This document shows, piece after piece, positions 30,897 to 40,134 of a stretch of DNA of 64,000 nt (within the stretch, counting starts at the first letter, position 1; every line of letters starts with the position of its first letter). A program made the translations under genes and the position numbers. The DNA is taken from the NCBI GenBank assembly GCA_963576725.1, contig OY755247.1, forward strand, positions 13,520,534 through 13,584,533. The letters are read 5' to 3'. The stretch comes from Azorinus chamasolen. Lineage: Eukaryota > Mollusca > Bivalvia > Cardiida > Solecurtidae. The notes under the pieces were generated by a model. The model was given only the letters and a program-made list of their open reading frames with translations, did no database searches and had not been told where the DNA came from.

Positions 30897-31292
30897 TTAA
30901 CCCTTTCCCTCATATAAAGCTGTTTTCATGCATTAGCAAACAGAGTAGACTCAGATCAGACGACTCCTATGGAAGCTGTCTGATCTGGGTCTTCTCTGTT
31001 TCTTTTGACACAATATAGATCGGATTCTACAGTTTTTGTCAAAACAAAAACTTCTCTTCAGAGAAATAATGTGTTTTACACATTAAAAATAAGAGTAGAC
31101 TAGATCAGAAGGCTGCTATAGAAGCTGTCTGATCAGGGTCTGCTCTGTTTACATTTGACAATATATAGATTTGATTTTACAGTTTTTTTCAAAGCTAAAA
31201 CTTCTATTTATGGCAATAACAATTTTTTAAGCATTAGCAAACAAGAGTAGTCCCAGATCAATTTTTGTCAAAGCAAATAGGTTAAGGGTTAA
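30897..31292. mobile_element. M2/M3-type MITE with hairpin unit tripled
   Basis: TTAA at 30897 and 31289. The segment hairpin + ATTCTACAGTTTTTGTCAAA occurs at 30,930-31,060, 31,087-31,195 and, shortened, 31,238-31,280. Confidence 0.75.
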
Positions 31293-31825
31293 TAGGTGTT
31301 TAGAAATAATTCTAGATCTAGGTGTGAATATCTCATGATAATTCAATTAAATGGGTCATTAGTATTTTTAACAATTGAAATTGAGAAGAGTTACGTCTAC
31401 TGTTATAATTAAGTTATATTTACTCAGTTATTTCATTAATATCATACAAAATTCAGACATTTTAGGACTTTTTAATGTGTTGTCATCAAATTTTATATAA
31501 AAATGTTATATTTAAGATGCTTTTTTGGGCAGCAGTAGTAATTTTAACACCTATCATTGTTAGGGGGGCAAATGCATTATCATGTTTTCTTAAGAATTAC
31601 CATGACTTATATCAGTTGGGCCATTGCATAATCATGTTTTCACAGTTTTCTTAAACATTACCATGACTTACATCAGTTGGGTTTGGACCCAGATCAAAAG
31701 TCTAAATGGTGATCATTTTCCTTGATTGGCTGAATTGTTACTTTCCAATATCTCTCACATCTAATTTGAGAGACATTGGAAGACACCATGTAACATCTAG
31801 CTATCACTAACACTACACACTGGGG
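31293..31825. other. Interior of T1 copy A, no gene seen
   Basis: AT-rich. The only structure seen is a short direct repeat (ATGACTTAcATCAGTTGGG-like at 31,602 and 31,665). Confidence 0.4.
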
Positions 31826-32046
31826 TTAATGGGTCAAAATGCCTTTAATGTTTCGTCTGCAAAAAAAAGTTATTGTCATCTGCTTCAATTCTTAAATTAA
31901 ACTTACTTTCTTTTTATTGCAAAAATATGGTTAAGATGACAAACAGTTTGGATCCTGATGAGACGCTGCAGTATGCGGCCTCTCATCTGGATCCAAACTG
32001 TTTGCATAGGTAATCACAGTTTCACCACTAGCATGCAAAGAGTTAA
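31826..32046. mobile_element. M7 MITE, full length
   Basis: TTAA both borders. ACAGTTTGGATCCTGATGAG / CTCATCTGGATCCAAACTGT arms around GCTGCAGTATGCGGC. ACTAGCATGCAAAGAG end. Confidence 0.88.
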
Positions 32047-32122
32047 GAGTCATGCATTGACCTGGAGAGATTTTACTGCCCAGTGCTGTAACCTTTGAAC
32101 TGAAGGATCTGGAGTTGTTCAT

Positions 32123-32305
32123 TTAACCCTTAATTTCCCTCATATAAACTTGTTTTCATGCATCTGCAAACAGAGTAGACCCAGATAAGGTGGCTCCTGT
32201 AGGATCAGTGTCTGCTATTTGCTAATGGAATTTGACAGATCTGTTTCTATGCCTTCTAAAACAGCTACACTGATTCACCTTCAACATTTTATCATAAATA
32301 GATAT
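32123..32305 (+). mobile_element. M2 MITE, right end lost
   Basis: TTAA left, GTAGACCCAGATAAGGTGG hairpin, TGGAATTTGACAGATCTG, ATTCACCTTCAACATT. Confidence 0.75.
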
Positions 32306-32319
32306 AAATAGAATGATAC

Positions 32320-32890
32320 TCTAGCACTCCAATGCAGTTATCTCCCTTTGTCCCTTATGGCTATGCTGATGGGACAAGGGAAATAACTGTGAGGAAATTA
32401 CCTTTTAAGTGTTACAGATTCAGATGTTAAGTAGCATAAAACCCCAGGGTGAGACCATTTTTGGCCCAGGGGTCATTATTTGAACACACCTGATAGTGGT
32501 ATATTAGGTGATGCTTCATACCAAATATCTTAGCTCTAGATTATGTGGTTTCAGACAAAAAGATTTTTAAAGGTTTCCCTATATAAGTCTATGTAAAAAC
32601 TACAAGCCCAAGGGCAGGGCCATTTTTGGCCCGGGGGTCATCATTTTAACAAACTTGGTAAAGGACCATTAGATGATGCTATATACCAAATATCAAAGCT
32701 CTAGAAATTGTGGTTTCAGAGAAGAAGATTTTTAAAGATTTAAAAAAAAAACCTGTAAAAGTAGTGGGGCGGGGCCATTTTTTGCCCGGGGGTCATGATT
32801 TTAACAAAACTGATAGAGGACACCCTAAGGTACATTTCTGTGAAATTTGGTTGAAATCCTCCCAGTGGTTTAGGAGAAGAAGTCATTTGA
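32320..32890 (+). repeat. T1 core tandem units
   Basis: About three units of about 180 bp with GGGCC(A)TTTTTGGCCC hairpin, TACCAAATATC, and AGAAGATTTTTAAAG. Confidence 0.8.
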
Positions 32891-32926
32891 AATAAAAGTG
32901 AACGGACAGACGGACGGACAGACGGA

Positions 32927-33188
32927 CATACTAACAAATGGGTAGTTGTGTGACTTTTTCCTTTGATCTTTTCTTGTGGGACTAGTCCCACAAGAAAAAC
33001 TATTTTTGGCTCTAACTTTGGAAAAGAATGATCTGGAAGCTAACCCTAACCCTAACCCTATGTCCCACAACTGGCCAGGTTAATGTCACAAGAAATGGCC
33101 AGGTTAATGTCACAAGAGATGGCCAGGTTAATGATTTTACTTGTGCGACTAGTTAGAAAAAGTCACACAACTACCCTTTGGTGAGTGC
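32927..33188. mobile_element. X module, copy 1
   Basis: Inverted ends GGGTAGTTGTGTGACTTTT / AAAAGTCACACAACTACCC. Inside are a perfect palindrome at 32969-32998 centred on GACTAGTC, three CTAACC units (33040-33060), and a 23-bp ATGGCCAGGTTAATG direct repeat. (GGACAGAC)n borders it on both sides. No coding capacity. Confidence 0.85.
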
Positions 33189-33235
33189 GGACAGACGGAC
33201 AGACGGACAGACGGACAGACGGACGACGGACGACA
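33189..33235 (+). repeat. (GGACAGAC)n microsatellite
   Basis: Uninterrupted GACGGACA units leading to the T1 3' hairpin. Confidence 0.95.
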
Positions 33236-33288
33236 GGCGGTCACAATAGCTCACCTTGAGCCTTTGGCTCAGGTGAGCTAAAAAAGAC

Positions 33289-33545
33289 TTAACCCTTTCC
33301 CTCATATAAACGTGTTTTCACACATTTGCAAACAGAGTAGACCCAGATCAGACGGCTCTCAAAGAAGTCTGTTTGCAAAGGTCAGGGTCTACTCTGTTTG
33401 CTAGTGAAATTTGGAAGATCTGTTTCTTTTCTTTCTAAAATGGCTACAACGTTCCACCTTCTATGTTTCATTATAACTATTATGTCCATGAATGTTCAGT
33501 AGGTATTGAAACTTGTAATAAACAGGGAACAGGGAAAGACTTTAA
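33289..33545 (+). mobile_element. M2 MITE, full length
   Basis: TTAA both borders. The hairpin loop is replaced by TCAAAGAAGTCTGTTTGC, an insertion shared with 37,300 and 37,770. CAACGTTCCACCTTC, GGGAACAGGGAAAG. Confidence 0.88.
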
Positions 33546-33574
33546 GCAAAGGCGTTAATATGAGGGAATGGCCA

Positions 33575-33840
33575 CAATAACGGTTGGTTGATTGTGTTGA
33601 TTAACATCTGTTTCTGCCAACTATGGACTAGATGGAAGCCTCAGAGAGAAGGAAATGGATACCCTGATCTTACTATCGAAATACTTTCTCTGGTTCTTTT
33701 AGACGCCAAATGTAAAGCACTGAAACATCTGACATCAATTTATAAAGTCTCATCAGAAGGACTTGGAACGGTGGGGGATCAAACCCAGTACCCCGGTTAT
33801 TGTAGTCCAGCGCATCCATAATAATGGACTGCTCCACTAA
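33575..33840. repeat. SINE-like repeat
   Basis: The left part repeats 9,013-9,160. On the minus strand near 33,775 it reads GGGTTTGATCCCCC, a B-box-like match. Confidence 0.45.
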
Positions 33841-34025
33841 GAGAGTTCAAAATGTAAAGGGCGGCAATTCTGATCATACGATTCTGTCCTTATCATGTAG
33901 ACATCACATAAGAGACAAGTCACAGCTGTTAACTGTTTTCGGTATTTATACCGAGTTACAATAGAACCTTTCTCATCCTTCTGCATACTCGCCTATCAAT
34001 ATTGGCTTTAATGTTCAAACTGAAG

Positions 34026-34275
34026 TTAACCCTTCTCTTGCTGAATTTTAAAATACATTTCTCCTTCTTTACCCATGCCCTGTTGTATAATTACATATAC
34101 CTTCACTGTGTTGAAGTATTTCTCTGTGCAATCACTGCTGTGGAGTGCACTGGTTGCACAATCAACTTGTAAATAGTGCAGACCCTGATGAGACAGCTCC
34201 TGGAGGAGCTGTCTCATCTGGGTCTTCACTATTTACAGGTAGGTTTATTGACGTGAACAGCAAGCGAAGGGTTAA
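34026..34275 (-). mobile_element. M4 MITE, full length
   Basis: TTAA both borders, tip AGCTCCTGGAGGAGCT, ends CCCTTCTCTTGCT / AGCAAGCGAAGGG. Confidence 0.92.
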
Positions 34276-34322
34276 AACTCAATACTACAAAAAATTTTAG
34301 TAAGGAGGATTTTGTGTCTTTG

Positions 34323-34412
34323 TAGGCAGGTGGCTGCTTAGTGTAGGGTGAAAGTCATGCAGAAAGCTCCTAACACATATTTACGTCATTATTTCTTACT
34401 TGAACATTCATT
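34323..34412. mobile_element. M5 left-arm and M3 end fragments
   Basis: GGCAGGTGGCTGCTTAGTG and AAGTCATGCAGAAAGCTCCT stop at the M5 hairpin tip. Then GTCATTATTTCTTACTTGAA from M3. Confidence 0.6.
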
Positions 34413-34570
34413 GCAGAGGTCCAGATAAGATGCGTAAATTAAAACATTTTCAAGAATAATTTCTTTATTTTTCTACCAAACCCTATCTTGTGACCACTCT
34501 TTAGAATCGTCTCTTTGAGACGATTCTAAAGAGTGGTCACAACATAAGGTTTGGTGGAGAAATGACCATT
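34413..34570. mobile_element. M6 element
   Basis: GAGGTCCAGATAAGATGCGT end. Arms ACTCTTTAGAATCGTCTC / GAGACGATTCTAAAGAGT. GGTTTGGTGGAGAAATGACC. Confidence 0.85.
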
Positions 34571-34698
34571 TCTCTGTAAAATCATATCTATATTATTTCA
34601 TAAGCAAACTGTGCAGACCCTGATCAGACGGCTCCTAAAGGAGTCATCTGAATTTGGTCTACTTTGTTTGCAAAGGCAAATTTATGGAGTAAAGAGTA
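34568..34698. mobile_element. M3 right half
   Basis: GCAAACTGTGCAGACCCTGA, tip GCTCCTAAAGGAG, TTTATGGAGTAAAGAG. Confidence 0.7.
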
Positions 34699-34828
34699 TC
34701 ATATCGCCAAACCGACATCTCAAAGTTGCAATGTAGAGAGCAGTAAAGATACGACTACTAAATTTCCTTCTTCCTTCTACTGGTATTCACAATGCAAACA
34801 TCTTTTTCAACCATTTGAAAGCGGGAGT

Positions 34829-34970
34829 GTACTGTCATTTGCTAACAGCTGCTAACAGCGTAGAGCCAGATCAGAGGGCTCCCTAGGAGCCCTCTGATCA
34901 GGGTCTGCACTATTTGTCATTCAAAATTCTCTGGCATACTCTGCTGTTAAACACTGATTCACTCGAAAGG
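34829..34970. mobile_element. M8 MITE
   Basis: CAGATCAGAGGGCTCC / GGAGCCCTCTGATCAGGG hairpin and TTTGTCATTCAAAATTC. Confidence 0.7.
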
Positions 34971-34982
34971 TAGAAATACATA

Positions 34983-35180
34983 TTAACCCATTCCCTCATA
35001 GTCTATTTTTAGATCCAACCTCTTTGAATGAATCTACCAAAAAGGCGCATTTACTAGAGAAATGGAAGATTTTAGGTGCAGTTCTTAAACCATTGTGATA
35101 AAGAGTGGTCACAGAATACAGTTTGGTGGAGAAATGACGATTTTAGTATTTGGTACCGAATTTATCTGTAGCTCTAAAAT
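34983..35180. mobile_element. M1-M6 chimera
   Basis: M1 left half from TTAA to ACCATTGTGATAAAG. It then continues as the M6 right half (GAGTGGTCACAGAATACAG, TGGTGGAGAAATGACG, TTATCTGTAGCTCT). The switch is at about 35,102. Confidence 0.75.
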
Positions 35181-35229
35181 ATAGTACCGACAGGAAAGGG
35201 TATGCCGTGGACAAGCACAGAAAAAGTGG

Positions 35230-35640
35230 TACCTAGATATATTCTCATAGATTTTTCTAGATTTCTTCTATTTCTTGCCTAAATTCCCGATATTTTTATC
35301 TACATTTCCTGTAACTGTTTACCTAGATTTACCATATTTTTACCTACCATGTTTTTACCTAGATTTACCATATTTTTACCTTCCATATTTCAACCTAGAT
35401 TTTCCAGTTTTACCTAGATTTTCTGAATTTAATCTGGAATTCCCCCATAATTTTACCTAGATTCTCTAATATTGTCACCTAAGATTCCCCACATCATTAC
35501 CTAAATTCCCCATTGTTACCAGATTCCCCATTGTTACCTAGATTCCCAATATTGTTACCCAAATTTTTATTTAGATTTCCTGTATTCTTTACATGGATTT
35601 CCCAAATTTTAACCTAGATTTCCCAAATTCTGTTCCTATC
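35230..35640 (+). repeat. Degenerate pyrimidine-rich tandem repeat
   Basis: ACCTAGATTTACC / CCATATTTTTACCT-type motifs repeat every 20-25 bp with many changes. Confidence 0.6.
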
Positions 35641-35856
35641 CACAGCTTTAGTATTTTTATAAAATCACAATTCTAGACAAGAGGTTGACAACCCTTGAGA
35701 GGTCTTTGACCAATTGTCCCACATATTAATGAAATATATAAACTATTGAACTCATGACCACTCAGCTGTTGTATGGCACAAATCTGACTTTTCTAAGTAG
35801 TAACTTTTGGCATTAAGATAACCTTTGTAATAAGTTTAGATCCACGCCATAAGACA

Positions 35857-36072
35857 TTAACCCTCGACTTCATAACTATAATCACATTTAAAAACAAAGC
35901 AGGCCTTGATCCGACAACTCCTATAGGAGCCATCTCATCAGGATCTGCTCTGTTTGATAATATACATGTGGACAACAGACTCTGATCAGACAGGTCTTAC
36001 AGGAGCTATCTGGGTCTACTCTGTAAACTTTGCAAAGAAATGAAATGGCATCTTTATGAGGGAAGGGGTTAT
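35857..36072. mobile_element. Two M3 halves joined
   Basis: TTAA left. First hairpin with ACTCCTATAGGAGCC to 35,960, then a second (CTCTGATCAGACAGG, AGCTATCTGGGTCTAC) and ATGAGGGAAGGGG at right. Confidence 0.65.
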
Positions 36073-36076
36073 ATTT

Positions 36077-36322
36077 ATAAACCCTTTCCTTCATATAAAT
36101 GTGTTTCCATGCATTTGCAAACAGAGTAGACCCAGATCAGATGGCTCCTATAGGATCTGATCAGGGTTTACTCTGTTTGCTAATGGAATTTGAAGGTCTG
36201 TTGCTTTATTTTCTAAAATGGCTACAATGTTCCACCTTCCATATTGCGTTGTAACCATTTTTGCCATGATTATTCAGTAGGAGTTGAAATTTGGAATAAA
36301 TGTAGAATAAGGAAAGGGTAAA
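36077..36322 (+). mobile_element. M2 MITE
   Basis: CCCTTTCCTTCATATAAATG / GTAGAATAAGGAAAGGG. Left arm and tip present, right arm shortened. ACAATGTTCCACCTTCC. Confidence 0.85.
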
Positions 36323-36489
36323 GAATTGTATTGTGCTTGCACCAGATTCAATTGTAACAACAGAGCTACAGATAAAGGTGCGTACACAAATACTAAAACC
36401 ATCATTTCACCCCGAAACCCTATGTTATGACCACTCTTTAGAATTGTCTCTTTGAAAGAGACTGCTCAAAACATGGGTTTGGTGAAGAA

Positions 36490-36707
36490 TTAACCCTTTC
36501 CCTGTTCTATATTTATTCCAAATTTGTATACTTACTGAATATTCATGGACAAAATAGTTATAATGAAGTAATGGAAGGTGGAACGTTGTAGACAATTTAG
36601 AAAGTAAAGAAACAGATCTATCAAATTCCATTAGCAAACTGAGCTGACCCTGGGTCTACTCTGTTTGCAACTGCGTGAAAAGGTGTTTATATGAAGGAAA
36701 GGGTTAA
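36490..36707 (-). mobile_element. M2 MITE inside M6
   Basis: TTAA both borders. CCCTTTCCCTGTTCTATATT / ATATGAAGGAAAGGG. Hairpin reduced to GAGCTGACCCTGGGTCTAC. Confidence 0.88.
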
Positions 36708-36758
36708 AGGAGTTACTCCTGAAAATGTTTTGATTTACGCATCTTATCTGTAATCAAG

Positions 36759-37007
36759 TATCCCTTTCCCTCATAGAAATGTGTTTTCACGCATTTGCAA
36801 ACAGAGTAGACCCAGATCAGACGGCTCCTAGAGGAGCCTTCTGATCAGGGTCAGCTCTGTTTGCTTATGGAATTTGATAGGTCTGTGTCTTTACTATCTA
36901 AAACAGCTACAATGTACCATCTTCCATATTTGACTATAACTGGTTTTTTCATGAATATTCAATGGGTATTAACATTCGGACTAAACATAGAACAGGGAAA
37001 GGGTTAA
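36759..37007 (+). mobile_element. M2 MITE, opposite orientation
   Basis: CCCTTTCCCTCATAGAAATG / CATAGAACAGGGAAAGGG. Tip GGCTCCTAGAGGAGCC. Right TTAA 37004. Confidence 0.88.
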
Positions 37008-37094
37008 AGGAGATATTCTTGAAAGTGTTTTAATTTACGCATCTTATCTGAAGCTCTGCTAAGAATATAAACTACACTTTGCAATAACAATATA

Positions 37095-37150
37095 TATCTG
37101 ATTGTCAACCAGTTTAGATCTTGATAAGTTTATCAATGTCTCATCTGGAT
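37095..37150. mobile_element. M7 hairpin fragment
   Basis: CAGTTTAGATCTTGATAAG / TGTCTCATCTGGATG. Confidence 0.5.
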
Positions 37151-37831
37151 GAACCCTTTTTTGAATATTCATGTAAGAAGTAATGACATCATGAATATTT
37201 ATTAAGTGAAGTTTTATAATGGCCTATTTGATATTGGTAGAACCATAGACACATATCTATTTTGATTTCATATGTGAACAGGGTAGACCCAGATCAGACG
37301 GCTCTCAAAGAAGTCTGTTTGCAAAGGCATAACAAGATCCAGAATGGCCCTGAAGCGCTCACCAGAAAATCAGAGGAGAAGATTTTCAAAATTTTCACTA
37401 TACGCTTCTATAGAAAACTAGATGGCCCTGGGGCGGGGTCAATTTTGACCCAAATGCCACAATTTATATAACTTTTGTAGAGGACCTGAACATGATGCTA
37501 TGTGCCAAATATGAAAATTGAGAACCTTATAGATTCAGAGGGGAAGATTTTCAAAGTTTTCACTATATGTATCTATTGAAAACTGCCCACCCCTGGAGCA
37601 GGGCCAATTTTGACTCCAGGGGCATAATTTATATAACTTTTGAAGAGGACCTGATCATGATGCTATGTGCCAAATATGAAAACTGAGAACTTTCCAGTTT
37701 CAGAGAAGAAGATTTTCAAAGTGTTCACTATTGAAAACAATGTACCCCTGGGGCAGACCCATATCAGACGGCTCTCAAAGAAGTCTGTTTGCAAAGGCAT
37801 AAAAAGGTGTTTATATGAAGGAAAAGGTTAA
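37148..37831. mobile_element. M3 MITE interrupted by a T1 5' fragment
   Basis: M3 left half (TGAATATTCATGTAAGAAG, ATGACATCATGAATATTTAT) to a GACCCAGATCAGACGGCTCT arm. T1 sequence occupies 37,332-37,754. The host arm is then repeated and finishes ATATGAAGGAAAAGG-TTAA. Confidence 0.75.
37332..37754 (+). mobile_element. T1 element 5' fragment
   Basis: ACAAGATCCAGAATGGCCCTGAA and CGCTCACCAG, then about two core units (GGGGCGGGGTCAATTTTGACC, ATGATGCTATGTGCCAAATA). No microsatellite or 3' hairpin. Confidence 0.75.
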
Positions 37832-37871
37832 AACTATTTACAAATATTACAATGAAAGTGTCAACGCACTT

Positions 37872-38088
37872 TTAACCCTTCATATAAACACCTACTTGCA
37901 TGCATTTGCAAACTCCTACAGGAGCCATCTGATCAGGTTCTGCTCTCTTTGCTAATGGAATCTGATAGATCTGTTTCTTTACTTTCTAAAATGGATACAA
38001 TGTTCCAATTATATATCTAATTATAACTTTTTTGAATATTCAGTAGGTATGGAAATTTGGAATAAACATAGAACAGGGAAAGGGTTAT
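37872..38088 (+). mobile_element. M2 MITE
   Basis: TTAA left, TTAT right. The left arm is deleted to GCAAACTCCTACAGGAGCC. ATAGAACAGGGAAAGGG. Confidence 0.85.
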
Positions 38089-38178
38089 AGGAAAAAACTT
38101 GTGAATGCTGAAATTTCAAAGTGGAACGGTCCATTATTTATCGTAAAGAACATTCAGTAAGAAATGATATACTAGCAA

Positions 38179-38345
38179 TACAGTAAAACCCCACTAAACT
38201 GGAAGTTAGATACTTTTAGGCAGGTGGCTGCTTAATGCTGCGTGAAAGTCATGTACGACTTTCACCCTGCATTAAACTGCCCCCTGTCTCCATGAACTGA
38301 TATTTGTTCTAAATTGAATGTCCGGTTTAGAGAGGTTTTACTGTA
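38179..38345. mobile_element. M5 MITE, short hairpin
   Basis: TA-CAGTAAAACCCCACTAAAC / AGAGAGGTTTTACTG-TA. The hairpin tip is lost (GAAAGTCATGTACGACTTTC). Confidence 0.9.
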
Positions 38346-38353
38346 ATTACAAA

Positions 38354-38440
38354 TGGTTTTTGAATGGCAAACAGTGCGGACTCTGATCAGAGGAGCTACA
38401 TACTTTTCAATACTAGTTAATTTATACCCAGCATTTCAAG
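38354..38440. mobile_element. M8 fragment
   Basis: CAAACAGTGCGGACTCTGAT and CAGCATTTCAAGGG. Confidence 0.5.
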
Positions 38441-38561
38441 GGTAATAAAGTAAATAATACACAACAAATGTCACGTTTGTTTAATTGATTATCCCTGGAT
38501 AAACTGAACAAGAGGCGACTACAAGGACTTATAAATGGAGTCCATGATATATAGTAGGAAT

Positions 38562-38762
38562 TGGATAAACCAGCATTCACAAATAGTGTAGACAGAGGGA
38601 TCCTATAATGGGTCTTTACTGTTTGTCATTCATCTGGGTCTTTGCTGTTTGTCATTCAAACTCCTCTAGCCAAGTTTAGCCTTTCTTACTGAATAGGCTC
38701 TATAGTTAATAGACACTGATGGGTCATTCCATTTTGCATATTCAGCATTTGAAAGGTTCTTG
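38562..38762. mobile_element. M8 MITE with repeated right arm
   Basis: GGGTCTTTACTGTTTGTCATTC occurs twice (38,610 and 38,637). TCTATAGTTAATAGACACTG is an uninterrupted form of the M1 target at 18,817. Confidence 0.75.
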
Positions 38763-38863
38763 ACACCTGAAACATTATCTGTCAACACCAGAAAATGAAG
38801 GTGTTGGAAACAAAATAGTTGGATGAGATTGTGATACAGCAAAATCTCTCTAAAGTAATCATT

Positions 38864-39018
38864 CAATCCTTTACTTTGCTGTTTGCTTATGATATATAAT
38901 ATAGATATGATTCTACAGTTTCTGCCAAGGCCAAAACTTCCTTTGTCTCTGTGCTATTATAGCAAATTAATCAATTAATATTCATGAAGTCATTATTTCT
39001 TACATGAAGGAAAGGATA
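38864..39018. mobile_element. M3 MITE, hairpin lost
   Basis: Starts at TTTACTTTGCTGTTTGC, then TATGATTCTACAGTTTCTGC and GTCATTATTTCTTACATGAA. Confidence 0.7.
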
Positions 39019-39197
39019 AACCCTTTCCCTGTTCAATATTCATGTAAAAATTTGCCAAAGCAGAAACTAAAATCTGATCTTTATTCTTCAATAAGCAAAC
39101 AGTAGACTCTGATCAGATAGCTCCTACAGAAGCGGTCTGGTCTGGGTCTACTCTGTTTGCGAAGGTGTAGAAAGGCGTACTTATGATGTAAAGGGAT
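39015..39197. mobile_element. M3 MITE (CCCTGTT subtype), shortened
   Basis: CCCTTTCCCTGTTCAATATT, GCAAACAGTAGACTCTGATC hairpin with CTCCTACAGAAGC tip, GGTGTAGAAAGGCGTA. Confidence 0.8.
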
Positions 39198-39279
39198 AAG
39201 CACACAAGCAGAACCTGATCAGACAGCTGAAATGTTATTATGACATTAATTCAGACAGGATTTATTTTAATCATTGCAG

Positions 39280-39413
39280 CAACAGTTTTCTGTAGAATCA
39301 GTTCTATATCATTCCATAGACAAACAGAGCATACCCTGATCAGACTGCTCCTATAAGGAGCTGTCTTATCTGAGTCTACTTTGTTTGCATCTCCATCTGG
39401 GAAAAGGGTTAAA
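39280..39413. mobile_element. M3 right half
   Basis: CTGTAGAATCAGTTCTATAT, tip TGCTCCTATAAGGAGC, end GGGAAAAGGG-TTAA. Confidence 0.7.
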
Positions 39414-39440
39414 GACGATACATGTAGAAAAATAATAAAA

Positions 39441-39605
39441 ACAAGAGCACCATATGCAGGTGCCAATTCTCATCTGTTGAATTGTAGCCCTTGTGATGGT
39501 GAACAAGTGTGTGAAGTTTCATAAGATTGGATCGGGATATGACAATAGCTTGTATGTTTCCAAAAAGAGAAGAGCTAAAGTCTTATAAATGAAAATAATT
39601 GTCCC
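39441..39605 (+). mobile_element. T4 element 5' end, solo
   Basis: ACAAGA + hairpin GCACCATATGCAGGTGC, then GTGTGAAGTTTCATAAGATT. No microsatellite or 3' hairpin is visible, so this is a 5' fragment of a fourth T subfamily. Confidence 0.55.
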
Positions 39606-39683
39606 TGCTTGTTAACTATACCACAACTATTACTAACCCTAGTTCAAGGGCTGCATCCATAGGGGCTGTTTGCGGGAACAACT

Positions 39684-39878
39684 TTAACACATTCCCCCCT
39701 AGTGACGCATTTCGGCGCATCTGTAAAAGTCACATTTTGAAACCATTGTAGCTTTTAAACCCTTATGATAAATAGAGCATTTGCTCCTAATGTGAGCAAA
39801 TGCTCTATTTATCACAGTGGTTTCAAGAAGTGACTTTTACAGAGGTGTAGAAAGACCTTTTTATGGAGGAAATGATTA
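39684..39878. mobile_element. M1 MITE
   Basis: TTAA left. GAGCATTTGCTCCTAATG / TGAGCAAATGCTC hairpin, AAGTGACTTTTACAGAGG, TATGGAGGAAATG. Confidence 0.85.
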
Positions 39879-39882
39879 TGAA

Positions 39883-40090
39883 GCATTTGCAAATAGAGTA
39901 GACCTAGATCAGACACCTCCGGTCCTGCAGAATGCATTTGATTAAGGTCTGCCTTGTTTACTTATGATATTTTACATCTCTGACTCTACAGTTTCTACCA
40001 ATACTAGAATATCCTTTGTTCATAAGCCATTATAAACATTCCGCAAATGAATATTCATGATGTGATTATATCATACTTCTGGTAAAGTGT
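39883..40090. mobile_element. M3 MITE, ends decayed
   Basis: GCAAATAGAGTAGACCTAGA hairpin, TCTACAGTTTCTACCAATAC, AATGAATATTCATGATG. Confidence 0.7.
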
Positions 40091-40134
40091 TACCCTAGCA
40101 CCCTTTGTCCATTTCATTTTACTTCAACCCTCAC

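Larger units (their letters stand above)
30506..33285 (+). mobile_element. T1 tandem-core element, copy A
   Basis: The 5' end is ACAAG + hairpin AGGGCCATTGGCCCT + TCGCTCACCTGAG. The 3' end is GCTCACC-TTGAGCCTTTGGCT-CAGGTGAGC + TAAAAA. The 5' GCTCACCTGAG is the complement of 3' CTCAGGTGAGC. Tandem units lie at about 32,320-32,880, flanked by GGACAGAC microsatellites. Nested within are a trimeric M2/M3 (30,897), an M7 (31,826), an M2 (32,123) and an X module (32,927). Confidence 0.8.
36360..37058. mobile_element. M6 element carrying two M2 insertions and a repeated tail
   Basis: CAGAGCTACAGATAAAGGTG end, hairpin, then TTAA and an M2 copy. The tail AAAATGTTTTGATTTACGCA follows, then a second M2 copy in the opposite orientation, then the same tail again (AAAGTGTTTTAATTTACGCA) ending CTTATCTGAAGCTCTG. 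Confidence 0.75.

Noticed and set aside
33040..33061. Telomere repeats as a sign of a chromosome end or fusion
   Set aside because: Only three units, located inside X, and the same three units recur in the second X copy, so they belong to the element.
806..34229. A 65-70 codon ORF (beginning MKTQMRQLLQEL) present in all five M4 copies
   Set aside because: It runs through the hairpin and ends in the terminal repeat. Differences between copies change amino acids freely (A/V/E, T/A/N, K/R, G/D/C), as expected for passive copying, so it is not treated as a gene.
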